Shown in pieces: positions 5,594 to 12,944 of a stretch of 40,515 bases of DNA. Position 1 is the stretch's first letter, and each line of letters opens with the position of its first letter. The stretch comes from a virus. The notes beneath the pieces were generated by a model. It was not told the origin of the DNA. It saw only the letters and a list, made by a program, of their open reading frames with translations, and did no database searches. The position numbers were made by a program, and so were the translations under genes. The DNA lies in IMG/VR virus record IMGVR_UViG_3300010396_000031, positions 1-40,515 of that record; one strand, written 5' to 3'.

Positions 5594-5898
5594 GGACCGC
5601 CGTCGCCGACACGTCCTTGCTGGCCTACGACCGCCTGCGCGAAAGCCCACGGCTATCCGCTCAGGAGCGCAAGGTGATGCGCGCGCTGAGCACGGCGCCA
5701 TCTGTGGGTCTGACTCGCGCCGAAATCGCCGTGCGCGCCGGGATTCGCCACTCGTCGGCATGCGGGCGCGTCCGCGCGCTGCTCGACGCTGGCCTGCTGA
5801 TCCAAGAGCCGCGTCGCCGCTGCAACGTCACGTTCGAGAGCTCGCACCCGCTACGGCTCGCGCCGACGCAGGCCGAGCTCGAATTGGTCGCGGCGTGA
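5590..5898 (+). CDS. Winged-helix DNA-binding protein, 102 aa
   Basis: A 102-residue protein has a winged-helix pattern: LSAQERKVMRALSTAPSVGL, TRAEIAVRAGIRHSSACGRV, then ALLDAGLLIQEP (about residues 22-85). This MarR/IclR-like fold suggests sequence-specific DNA binding. A role in early regulation or in priming replication is inferred from its neighbours only. Four-base overlaps lie on both sides. Confidence 0.65.
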   Translation: MRTAVADTSLLAYDRLRESPRLSAQERKVMRALSTAPSVGLTRAEIAVRAGIRHSSACGRVRALLDAGLLIQEPRRRCNVTFESSHPLRLAPTQAELELVAA

Positions 5899-6107
5899 CA
5901 TGCGCGTGCTGCGCCAGCGGCTTCCGCTACTACTTCGATCGCGCGTGCTTGCGCTGCCGGGCCCGGCATTACGTGTGGGTCGGGCTCGCCAGAAACCGCG
6001 CGGCCGAGAGCCGGCTGATCCGGGGTGAGTTGACCGAGGCAGAGCAGGCGGAGTTTCAGCGGTACGTGGAAGAGGAACGGGCGGAACGTGAGCGACGACG
6101 ATCGTAA
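5895..6107 (+). CDS. Small zinc-finger-like protein, 70 aa
   Basis: A 70-residue protein starts VTCACCASGFRYYFDRACLRC: cysteines at residues 3, 5, 6, 18 and 21 form a probable zinc site. The C-terminal half is a charged helix (TEAEQAEFQRYVEEERAERE). GTG at 5895 overlaps the preceding stop, and its end overlaps the replication gene by 20 bp. Function unknown. Confidence 0.6.
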   Translation: MTCACCASGFRYYFDRACLRCRARHYVWVGLARNRAAESRLIRGELTEAEQAEFQRYVEEERAERERRRS

Positions 6108-6891
6108 ACCGTGGATGAAGTGGTATCCCGCCGACTGGCGCGCCGATCCCAAGCTGCGCATGTGCTCGCTCGCCGCGCGCGGGCTGTGGGTCGAGATCAT
6201 CGGCTACTGCCACGAAGCCGAGCCGTACGGGCATCTGGTTATCGCCGGATGCGCGCCATCGCTGCAAGAGCTCGCCAACCTGGTGGGCGTCAGGGAATCA
6301 GCGGTGCGCGCCGCACTCGACGAGCTCGAGGCCAAGCAAGTCTGCTCGCGCGACAGCGACGGCCGCATCTACTCGCGACGCATGCTTCGGGATAAGGCCA
6401 AAGCGGAGGCCGACAAGCTCAACGGTAAACGCGGCGGTAATCCCAAGCTGCGAACCGAGGAAAAGGTTGAGGTTAACCCCCCCGTTAAAGCCCATATGCC
6501 AGAGGCCAGAAGCCAGATTGAAAACCTAACCCCATTGTCGAGTTCGCCGGAAACCCCGCCGGCTGCACTCGACGTGGTTCCGCTCGGCGTAGACCCTGCG
6601 AAACCCTCCCGGCTGACCAGCGAGGCCGTCGAGGTGTTGGCGTTCCTGAACGGCAAGACGCGACGGCATTTCCGGCCGTCCGAGACGACGCTGAAGCCGA
6701 TCCGGGCGCGGCTGAAGGAGGGCTTCACCGTCGCCGAGTGCCGAGCCGTGATTGCCCGCAAGTTCAGGGCGTGGAGCGGCGATCCGAAGATGGCCGAGTT
6801 CCTGCGGCCGTCGACGCTGTTCGGGGCAGAGAAATTCGCGCAGTACGTCGGCGAAGTGCCGCCACCGGAGGAACTTTCGAATGCCTCGTGA
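6088..6891 (+). CDS. Phage replication initiator / replisome organiser, 267 aa
   Basis: A 267-residue protein. Residues 1-110 form a winged-helix region of the DUF1376/replication type (PWMKWYPADWRADPKLRMC, then LANLVGVRESAVRAALDEL). The C-terminus (about 180-255) matches the conserved phage Phg_2220_C domain (VLAFLNGKTRRHFRPSE, FLRPSTLFGAEKFAQYV). Such proteins bind the phage origin and bring in host helicase, like lambda O. No phage helicase or polymerase is present in the window, so replication depends on host enzymes. The linker (about residues 112-150) is encoded by more AT-rich DNA with short repeats that could contain the origin. The start is GTG 6088. Confidence 0.85.
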   Translation: MSDDDRKPWMKWYPADWRADPKLRMCSLAARGLWVEIIGYCHEAEPYGHLVIAGCAPSLQELANLVGVRESAVRAALDELEAKQVCSRDSDGRIYSRRMLRDKAKAEADKLNGKRGGNPKLRTEEKVEVNPPVKAHMPEARSQIENLTPLSSSPETPPAALDVVPLGVDPAKPSRLTSEAVEVLAFLNGKTRRHFRPSETTLKPIRARLKEGFTVAECRAVIARKFRAWSGDPKMAEFLRPSTLFGAEKFAQYVGEVPPPEELSNAS

Positions 6892-7261
6892 CTGCCCCGA
6901 GTGCGGCAATCCGTTGCCGCCGAAGGCGACGCAATGCGCTGGCTGCGGCTACTCCGCGAGCGGCAAATCCGGCGGCGTCGTCGACCACAGCCGGATGCGC
7001 TGCGAGTGGATGTCCGCGGGCGAGCGCTGCCGCTACGCTGGCTCGATCAGCCCGGCGACGCTCGGTAGCGGCCCCTGGTACTGCCGCGAACACTTCGGCT
7101 GCCCGGACATGACCGAGGGCGCGGCGATCGTTGCGCGTTCGACGGCAGCCATCACGTCCGGCGCCTCGTACTCCGGCGAAGCGATCCGCGACGCCGCGCG
7201 GCGGGCGTTCGTCGCGTCACGGCAGGCGCCCGCGCTCGAGCGCCAGCCCGGCGACGACTGA
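6881..7261 (+). CDS. Zinc-ribbon protein, 126 aa
   Basis: A 126-residue protein begins MPRDCPECGNPLPPKATQC with a CxxC...CxxC zinc ribbon (residues 5-8 and 19-22). Further cysteines and a His (CEW, CRY, YCREHFGC) suggest a second site in the middle. ATG at 6881 has GGAGGAA upstream and overlaps the replication gene by 11 bp. Likely a DNA- or protein-binding accessory of replication. Unnamed family. Confidence 0.7.
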   Translation: MPRDCPECGNPLPPKATQCAGCGYSASGKSGGVVDHSRMRCEWMSAGERCRYAGSISPATLGSGPWYCREHFGCPDMTEGAAIVARSTAAITSGASYSGEAIRDAARRAFVASRQAPALERQPGDD

Positions 7262-7309
7262 CGCCTGCCGATGCTCTCCCTCCGCGAAACCGATGATCGC
7301 TGCCTGCGC

Positions 7310-7684
7310 ATGACCGACCGGCCCGACTATGGACACTCGCCTCGCATGAGCGAGCCCCGCCTCGACTGGCATCTGTGGAACTGGGAGCAGTGGCAACTGC
7401 GCAGCCACTTCGGCTCGCTGCGCGCGCACTGGTACCCGGCGGTGGGCGCAGAAGGGCCGGGTGCGGGGACGCTCAATGACTTCGACGACATGGTGAGCGC
7501 CGTCGACGGCCGTTGTGCGCAGGCCGTGGAAAGCGCGCTGGAGGGCTGCACGGTCGCCGAGCGCGCCGCCGTGCACCACAAGCACCTGCACGCCGTCTAC
7601 CGCCTGCGCGAGCCGCTGGAGGACTGCTACGCCCGCGCCCGCTCCGTCATTCGCGCAACACTCGATCGCCGCGGCATCGTCTGA
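7310..7684 (+). CDS. Putative late-gene regulator (Q-like position), 124 aa
   Basis: A protein of about 124 residues. After WHLWNWEQWQLRSHFGS it has an all-helical C-terminal half (DDMVSAVDGRCAQAVESAL, then CYARARSVIRATLDRRGIV) reminiscent of the sigma-region-4-like or antiterminator Q proteins of proteobacterial phages. The last gene before the late promoter-terminator pair at 7689-7781, exactly where Q lies in lambdoid phages, so a late switch role is inferred. The similarity itself is weak. Start uncertain: 7271, 7310 and 7346 are all in frame and none has a strong ribosome site. Confidence 0.6.
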   Translation: MTDRPDYGHSPRMSEPRLDWHLWNWEQWQLRSHFGSLRAHWYPAVGAEGPGAGTLNDFDDMVSAVDGRCAQAVESALEGCTVAERAAVHHKHLHAVYRLREPLEDCYARARSVIRATLDRRGIV

Positions 7685-7688
7685 GGGC

Positions 7689-7716
7689 TTGACAACCGTG
7701 CGGCGCCGCGTATCAT
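7689..7716 (+). promoter_or_regulatory. Late promoter (pR'-like)
   Basis: TTGACA at 7689-7694 and TATCAT at 7711-7716, with a 16-bp spacer, lie five bases after the putative late regulator gene and upstream of all virion genes. Predicted initiation near 7723 leaves a leader of about 35 nt before the terminator hairpin. It is the third CTTGACA promoter in the window. Confidence 0.8.
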
Positions 7717-7756
7717 TTTCGGCAGTTGGGGGCGGCGCTCGCCCTCAAGAAACGTG

Positions 7757-7781
7757 AAACCGCCGACCGGCGGTTTTTTTT
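7757..7781 (+). terminator. Intrinsic terminator in the late leader (tR'-like)
   Basis: An eight-pair stem AAACCGCC (7757-7764) and GGCGGTTT (7769-7776) with loop GACC is followed by T to 7781. It lies between the late promoter and the first late gene, so late expression should require read-through. This is the hallmark of antiterminator control. Confidence 0.85.
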
Positions 7782-7804
7782 CGTCCCACGTTCAGGAGTT
7801 CGTC

Positions 7805-8026
7805 ATGGCTCGTCTGACCGCGCGCCAGCGCAGGGCATTGCCCGCCAAAGACTTCGCCGGCCCCGACCGTAGCTTTCCGGTGGAGAACAAGCCGCACGCC
7901 ATCGCGGCCAAGTCGATGGTCGCGCGCTACGGCTCACCGGCGCTGAAAAAGCGGGTTGACGCCCGCGCCGATCGCGTCATCGACCGCTCGCCGCCACGCA
8001 AGGGGCGCGGGCTGCTCGGCGTCTAG
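7805..8026 (+). CDS. Small conserved late protein, 73 aa
   Basis: A 73-residue basic protein begins MARLTARQRRALPAKDFAG and continues FPVENKPHAIAAKSM. The LPxxDFAGPDRSFP pattern is a type I have seen upstream of terminase genes in phages, but no function is assigned that I know. ATG at 7805 has AGGAG at seven bases. A longer frame from 7754 would start inside the terminator. First gene of the late operon. Confidence 0.72.
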   Translation: MARLTARQRRALPAKDFAGPDRSFPVENKPHAIAAKSMVARYGSPALKKRVDARADRVIDRSPPRKGRGLLGV

Positions 8027-8047
8027 TGTTGCTATCAGGCGACAACA

Positions 8048-8305
8048 ATGCCTTTCAAGCGCGGCCAGTCCGGCAATCCCAGCGGCCGCCCCAAGGAGTT
8101 CGCGCACATCAAGGCGCTGGCGCGCGAGCATACCGAAGCCGCGATCGCCGCGCTGGTCGCTGGCCTTGACGATCCTAACGGTCGCACGCGCATTGCCGCT
8201 GCCGAGGCGCTGCTCGATCGCGGGTACGGCAAGCCGACGCAAGGCATCGACGTAAGCGGCTCGATCGGGCTCGCCCAACTGCTGAGTGAGCCTCGCAAGG
8301 GTTGA
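8048..8305 (+). CDS. Terminase small subunit-like protein (DUF5681), 85 aa
   Basis: An 85-residue protein opens MPFKRGQSGNPSGRPKEF, the signature of the DUF5681 N-terminal segment, and continues with helices (ALAREHTEAAIAALVAGL, RIAAAEALLDRGYGKP). It sits directly before and overlaps the large terminase, so DNA recognition for packaging is inferred. It is shorter than usual small terminases (about 140-180 aa). The ribosome site is weak. Confidence 0.72.
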   Translation: MPFKRGQSGNPSGRPKEFAHIKALAREHTEAAIAALVAGLDDPNGRTRIAAAEALLDRGYGKPTQGIDVSGSIGLAQLLSEPRKG

Positions 8306-9644
8306 CGCCTGGCGGGCCGAGGGGCCGGCCGGGTTCGCCGCCGACGCGCTCGGCGCGCAACCGACGGAGCAGCAGTGGGAGGCGAGTCGCGCGCTCGTCG
8401 CTGGGCGGCGCGTGTCGATCCGCTCGGGTCACGGCTGCGGCAAGACGGCGTTCATGTCCTGGGCGGTGCTGTGGTTCATGTGCACGCGCTTCCCGGCGAA
8501 GGTCGGCTGCACGGCCCCGTCGTCGGCGCAGATCGACGTGGCGCTCTGGCCGGAGCTGGCGCTCTGGCATCGCCGGCTGTGCGAGCGCATGCCTCCGCTG
8601 GGTGCCGAGTTCGCGTGGAACAAAAGCACCTTCGAGATGATCTCGGCGCCGCAGGAATCGTTCGCGGTCGCGCGCACCTCACGGCCGGAGCAACCGGAAG
8701 CGCTGCAGGGATTGCACTCGGAGAACGTGCTGTTCCTGCTCGACGAGGCGTCGGGCATTCCCGACGGCGTGTTCCAGCCGGTGGAGGGCTCGCTCTCTAC
8801 GCCCGGCGCGTACGTGCTGATGGCTGGCAACCCCACGCGGATGGCCGGCTATTTCTACGACTCGCATCATTCGCTGCGCGACCACTGGGCGGCGCTGCAC
8901 TGGGACGGCGAGGAAAGCCCGCTCGTTAGCCGCGAGTTCATCGACCACGAGCGCGCCGTCTACGGCGCCGATAGCGCGGTCTACCGGATTCGCGTCAAGG
9001 GCGAGTTCGCGGGCTCGCTCGATGGCGTCATCCCGCTGGAACTGATCGAGTCGGCCTACGCGCGTGACGTGCGCGTGTTCGGGCCGATCCGCTGGGGCTT
9101 GGACGTCGCGCGCTTCGGCGACGATCGCACGGCGCTGTGCAAGCGCCACGGCAACGCGCTGCTCGAGCCGGTGCAGACCTGGCGCGGGCGCGACACCATG
9201 CAGGTTGCTGGGCTCGTCGTCAACGAGTACGCGGACGCCGAGAAGAAGCCGGAGGCGATTTGCGTGGATGTGATCGGCCTAGGCGCTGGCGTCGTCGACC
9301 GGCTCGCCGAGGAAGGCTTGCCGGTGGTCGGCGTGAACGTGGCCGAATCGCCAGCGGTGACGCAGCACTACGCACGCCTGCGCGACGAACTGTGGTTCGA
9401 GGCGCGGGCGTGGTTCGAGGGTCGGGACGTGCGCATGTGTCGTGACGAGGCGCTGGTCGCCGAGCTCACGGCGCCCAATTTCAAGCTACTCAGCACGGGG
9501 AAGAAACAGGTCGAGCCGAAGGATGAGACGAAGAAGCGCATCAGCCGCAGCCCGGACATCGCCGACGCGTTCGTGCTCACCTTCGCCCGCGGCATCGCCT
9601 CGCACCGGGGCGCGCTCAAATACCCGGCGATGAGCTATGCCTAG
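8286..9644 (+). CDS. terL: Terminase large subunit, 452 aa
   Basis: A 452-residue packaging motor. The ATPase has Walker A SGHGCGKT (residues 47-54) and Walker B VLFLLDE (148-154). MAGNPTR (179-185) is the coupling motif. The RNase H-like nuclease domain shows D273 (GLDVARFGDDRT), D328 (VDVIGLGAG) and the SPDIADA segment (422-428). Length fits the family. GTG at 8286 overlaps the small subunit gene by 20 bp, giving translational coupling. No cos-like ends are visible, and with the circular permutation a headful mechanism is likely. Confidence 0.95.
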   Translation: MSLARVDAWRAEGPAGFAADALGAQPTEQQWEASRALVAGRRVSIRSGHGCGKTAFMSWAVLWFMCTRFPAKVGCTAPSSAQIDVALWPELALWHRRLCERMPPLGAEFAWNKSTFEMISAPQESFAVARTSRPEQPEALQGLHSENVLFLLDEASGIPDGVFQPVEGSLSTPGAYVLMAGNPTRMAGYFYDSHHSLRDHWAALHWDGEESPLVSREFIDHERAVYGADSAVYRIRVKGEFAGSLDGVIPLELIESAYARDVRVFGPIRWGLDVARFGDDRTALCKRHGNALLEPVQTWRGRDTMQVAGLVVNEYADAEKKPEAICVDVIGLGAGVVDRLAEEGLPVVGVNVAESPAVTQHYARLRDELWFEARAWFEGRDVRMCRDEALVAELTAPNFKLLSTGKKQVEPKDETKKRISRSPDIADAFVLTFARGIASHRGALKYPAMSYA

Positions 9645-12054
9645 CGGCCAGCGCATCGACGAAAACGGCCTCAAGGCCCTGATCGACGACGAGGTCAACA
9701 TCGCCCTCGGCTACGTCGGCAAGCTCTCGGCGCAGCGGCAGAAGGCGCTCTATTACTACTTCGGCGAGGCGAAGTACGAACTGCTGCCGCCCGAGGTCGA
9801 CGGCCGCTCGTCGGTAGTCTCGAACGATGTCTGCGATGTCGTCGAGTGGATGCTGCCGGGGCTGCTCAAGGTGTTCTGCGGCAGCGATGAGGCGGTGCAG
9901 TGCGAGCCCGAGACGGAGGCCGACATTCCCGCGGCCGAGCAGGCGACGAGCTACGCGAATTACGTGTTCTACCGCCAGAATCCGGGCTTCCAGATCATGC
10001 ACAACTGGATCAAGGACGCCCTGATCGAGAAGGCGGGGATCGTCAAGGTCTGGTGGGACACCCGCGAGGACGTGGCGCGGGAGGAATACGAAGGGCTGAC
10101 GCTCGCCGAATTGAGCGACATCCTGCGCGATAAGGCGGTTGAGGTCGTCGACCAGCGCGAGTATCCGGATCCCGACTGGCAGGCGCCGCAGATGGCGCCC
10201 TCGGCGCCCGGAATGGCCCCGCCAGCGCCTGCGGCACAAGGGATGGCACCTGCGATGCCACCGATGCCGCCGGGCGCGCCACAGGCTGTTTCTGCGCCTC
10301 CGGGCGGCATGCCGCAGCCGGGGATGGTGCCGATGGAGCCCCCGCAGCCGCCGATGCTCTACGACGTGACGCTGCGGCGCACCAAGCGTTCGCAGAAAGT
10401 CTGCGTCGAGAACGTGCCGCCGGAGGAATTCCTGATCTCGCGCCGCGCGCGGACGATTCAGGAACCGTACTTCATCGGGCAGCGGGTGCGGCGCTCGGCG
10501 TCGGACCTGATTGCGATGGGTTACTCGCAGAAGCAGGTGGACGCCATCGGCTATGACGATCTCGGCGCCGAGTGGAACCAGGAGCGGATCGAGCGCCTGT
10601 CCTATGACGACGAGTGGCCCGGCTTCCGGCAGGAGACGGGCGGCGATCCGTCGCGGCGCGAGATGTGGCTGATCGAAGGCTATCTCAACGTCGACTACGA
10701 CGGCGACGGGATCGCCGAACTCCGGCGCGTGGTCAAGGCGGGGGATCAACTGCTCGAGAACGAGGCGATCGACGAGCACCCGTTCTGCCTGATTACGCCG
10801 TTCCTGATGCCGCACCGGGTGATCGGCCGTTCGCTCGCCGACGTGACGTTCGACATTCAGCGGATCAACACGGTGCTCCTGCGCCAGTATCTCGACGCCA
10901 CGTACCTGGCGACCAATCCGCGCATGTACGTCGACACGACGCAGGGGGTCAATCTCGACGACCTGTTGACCGTGCGGCCGGGCGGGATCGTGCGCGGCAA
11001 GGGGCCGAACGCGGTCACGCCGTTGCAGATCCCGGACGTGGGCGCGGTCGCCTTGCAGGGCCTGCAGTTCATGCAGGAGCTGCGCGAGAACCGCACCGGC
11101 GTCACCAAGCAGACGCAGGGGATCGACCCGGACGCACTGCAGCGCACGGCAACCGGCGTCAACGCCATGCTCGGTGCCAGCAACCAGCGCATGGAGCTGA
11201 TCGCGCGCAACTTCGCCGAAACCGGCGTGCGCGACCTGTTCCGCAAGATCCTCAAGCTCGGCGCGCAGTACGCGCAGCAGCCGGTGATGCTGCGGCTGAA
11301 TGGCAAGTTCGTGCCGGTCGATCCGCGCGAGTGGAAGACGCAGTTCGACATCACAATCAACGTCGGCCTCGGGACCGGGACGAAGGATCAGCAGATGCAG
11401 CACCTGATGCTGATCCTGCAGGCGCAGCAGCAGGCGATTCAACTCGGCGTAGCGACGCCGGAGAACGTCTACGAGGCGTTGAGCGAGCTTACCAAGGCGG
11501 CGGGCTTCAAGGAAGTGTCGAAGTTCTGGACTGATCCGAAGACGGTCCCGCCGCAGCCGCCGCAGCCGCCGTTGCCGCTGATGGTCGAACAGATGAAGGC
11601 GCAATACGCATTGCAGGCCGATCAGGCGAAGGCGCAGGGGCAGGCGCAGGCCGATACCGCGCGTGCGCAGGCGGATCAACAGATTCAGCTGGCGAAGGTG
11701 CAGTCGGACGCGGCGCTCGACAAAGCGAAGACCGAGATGCAGCTGCAACTCGACGACGTGCGCCACAGTCGCGAGCAGGACACGGAGATTCGGCTGGCGA
11801 GCATCAGGGCGGCCGCGCAGGTCGCGGCGGCACGTATCGCGGCGGGGATCGACGACGGCTCGGCGGTGCTCCATGCCGAGCTGATGGGCGCGGGTGAGGC
11901 GACGGCGGCATCGCAGCTGCATGGGCGCGTCGATGCGCTGACCGCGCATGTCGGGGCGCTGGCGCAGGCGGTGCAGGCGGCGCAGCAGCCGAAGCGGTTT
12001 CGGATCGTGCGTGACGCCACGGGGCGCGCGCAGGGCGTGGAGACGGTGCAATGA
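9637..12054 (+). CDS. Portal protein (P22-like), 805 aa
   Basis: An 805-residue portal is recognised by the podoviral type sequences ADIPAAEQATSYANYVFY, FISRRA-type clip region (PPEEFLISRRARTI), VRRSASDLIAMGYS and TGVTKQTQGIDPDALQRTATG. It forms the dodecameric channel at the packaging vertex. Two unusual parts: a Pro/Ala/Met/Gln-rich insertion at about residues 183-243, and a long Gln/Ala coiled-coil C-terminus (about 645-740) as in the P22 barrel. The start overlaps the terminase gene by eight bases. Very long for a portal, mainly because of these two parts. Confidence 0.92.
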   Translation: MPSGQRIDENGLKALIDDEVNIALGYVGKLSAQRQKALYYYFGEAKYELLPPEVDGRSSVVSNDVCDVVEWMLPGLLKVFCGSDEAVQCEPETEADIPAAEQATSYANYVFYRQNPGFQIMHNWIKDALIEKAGIVKVWWDTREDVAREEYEGLTLAELSDILRDKAVEVVDQREYPDPDWQAPQMAPSAPGMAPPAPAAQGMAPAMPPMPPGAPQAVSAPPGGMPQPGMVPMEPPQPPMLYDVTLRRTKRSQKVCVENVPPEEFLISRRARTIQEPYFIGQRVRRSASDLIAMGYSQKQVDAIGYDDLGAEWNQERIERLSYDDEWPGFRQETGGDPSRREMWLIEGYLNVDYDGDGIAELRRVVKAGDQLLENEAIDEHPFCLITPFLMPHRVIGRSLADVTFDIQRINTVLLRQYLDATYLATNPRMYVDTTQGVNLDDLLTVRPGGIVRGKGPNAVTPLQIPDVGAVALQGLQFMQELRENRTGVTKQTQGIDPDALQRTATGVNAMLGASNQRMELIARNFAETGVRDLFRKILKLGAQYAQQPVMLRLNGKFVPVDPREWKTQFDITINVGLGTGTKDQQMQHLMLILQAQQQAIQLGVATPENVYEALSELTKAAGFKEVSKFWTDPKTVPPQPPQPPLPLMVEQMKAQYALQADQAKAQGQAQADTARAQADQQIQLAKVQSDAALDKAKTEMQLQLDDVRHSREQDTEIRLASIRAAAQVAAARIAAGIDDGSAVLHAELMGAGEATAASQLHGRVDALTAHVGALAQAVQAAQQPKRFRIVRDATGRAQGVETVQ

Positions 12055-12251
12055 CGCGAATGGTGGATACGACGAAGGGGCCGATTGCATTCGATCGGCT
12101 GGTCATCAAAGAGGTGCACGCGAGCGGCGACAACGACGAGTCGATCGCGCGCGAGTGGTATCTCGACGGCGAGCTGGTCCGTCGCGATGCGTGGGTGACG
12201 CTGCTGCGGGGCAACCCGACGCGGGCCGAACAAGGGGCAATCAATGGCTAA
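12051..12251 (+). CDS. Small protein after portal, 66 aa
   Basis: A 66-residue protein (MTRMVDTTKGPIAFDRLV) overlaps the portal stop by four bases and the next gene by eight. It has a beta-strand-rich look (REWYLDGELVRRDAWVTLL). No family recognised. Could be a minor structural or assembly factor by position. Confidence 0.65.
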   Translation: MTRMVDTTKGPIAFDRLVIKEVHASGDNDESIAREWYLDGELVRRDAWVTLLRGNPTRAEQGAING

Positions 12252-12699
12252 CAGCGCGGCGGTCTGCGTCAGCTTCAAGACCGAACTCCTGCAGGCGTAT
12301 CACAACTTCGGGACGACGGTCACGCGCGCGGGTACGGGCGCCGACACGTTCAAGGCCGCGCTCTACCTCGCCAGCGCGTCGCTCGGCTCGGGCACGACCG
12401 CGTACTCCGCGACCGGCGAGATCACGGGCACGAACTACACGGCCGGCGGCAGCACGGTGACGAACGCGACGGCGCCGACCAGTTCTGGCACGACGGCGTA
12501 CTGGACGCCGAGCGCGAATCTGTCATGGGCGAACCTGACGCAGTCGACGGCGTTCGACACGGCGCTGCTCTACAACTCGACGCAGAGCAATCGCGCGGTC
12601 GCCGTCTACACCTTCGGCTCGCAGACGGTCACGGCCGGCACGTTCACGCTGACCATGCCGACCAATGACGCGACGCACGCGCTATTGCAACTGAACTAG
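12244..12699 (+). CDS. Structural protein of unknown type, 151 aa
   Basis: A 151-residue Thr/Ser/Ala-rich protein (MANSAAVCVSFKTELLQAYH) has alternating strands typical of a beta-sandwich decoration or fibre-related protein (GTTAYWTPSANLSWANLTQS, AVYTFGSQTVTAGTFTLTM). It contains no membrane segment. The first gene of a 6-kb block of fibre-like genes placed between portal and scaffold. Confidence 0.65.
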   Translation: MANSAAVCVSFKTELLQAYHNFGTTVTRAGTGADTFKAALYLASASLGSGTTAYSATGEITGTNYTAGGSTVTNATAPTSSGTTAYWTPSANLSWANLTQSTAFDTALLYNSTQSNRAVAVYTFGSQTVTAGTFTLTMPTNDATHALLQLN

Positions 12700-12710
12700 G
12701 AGCACATGAC

Positions 12711-12944
12711 ATGGCTGACATCACGACGGTAATTGCGGACATTCAGAAGGCGCAGGACGACGCGTACGCGACGCCGGAAGCGGTTGCGGCGAACGTCGGT
12801 CCGTCGCCGGCGCAGCAGATCGCTACGCTGACGGCCGCGAACGCGACGCTCACGACCGAACTCGCGACCGCCAACGGCACGATTGCGACGTTGCAGGCGG
12901 AAATCGCGAAGGTCAAAACGGACGTGGCCGCGGATTTACCATGA
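12711..12944 (+). CDS. Anchor plus coiled-coil protein, 77 aa
   Basis: A 77-residue protein begins ITTVIADIQKAQDDA at residues 4-18, an anchor-like segment shared with the next two genes, then a Thr/Ala coiled coil (IATLTAANATLTTELATANG). It looks like the connector part of a fibre without any receptor domain. TAGGAG precedes the ATG. Its end overlaps the next ATG. Probably a trimeric or oligomeric adaptor for the following fibre proteins. Confidence 0.65.
   Translation: MADITTVIADIQKAQDDAYATPEAVAANVGPSPAQQIATLTAANATLTTELATANGTIATLQAEIAKVKTDVAADLP

Noticed and set aside
9616-12090. A minus-strand open frame of 824 codons opposite the portal gene
   Set aside because: The portal frame is unmistakable. 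The antisense frame is Arg/Leu/His-rich without any motif and stays open because of high third-position GC.
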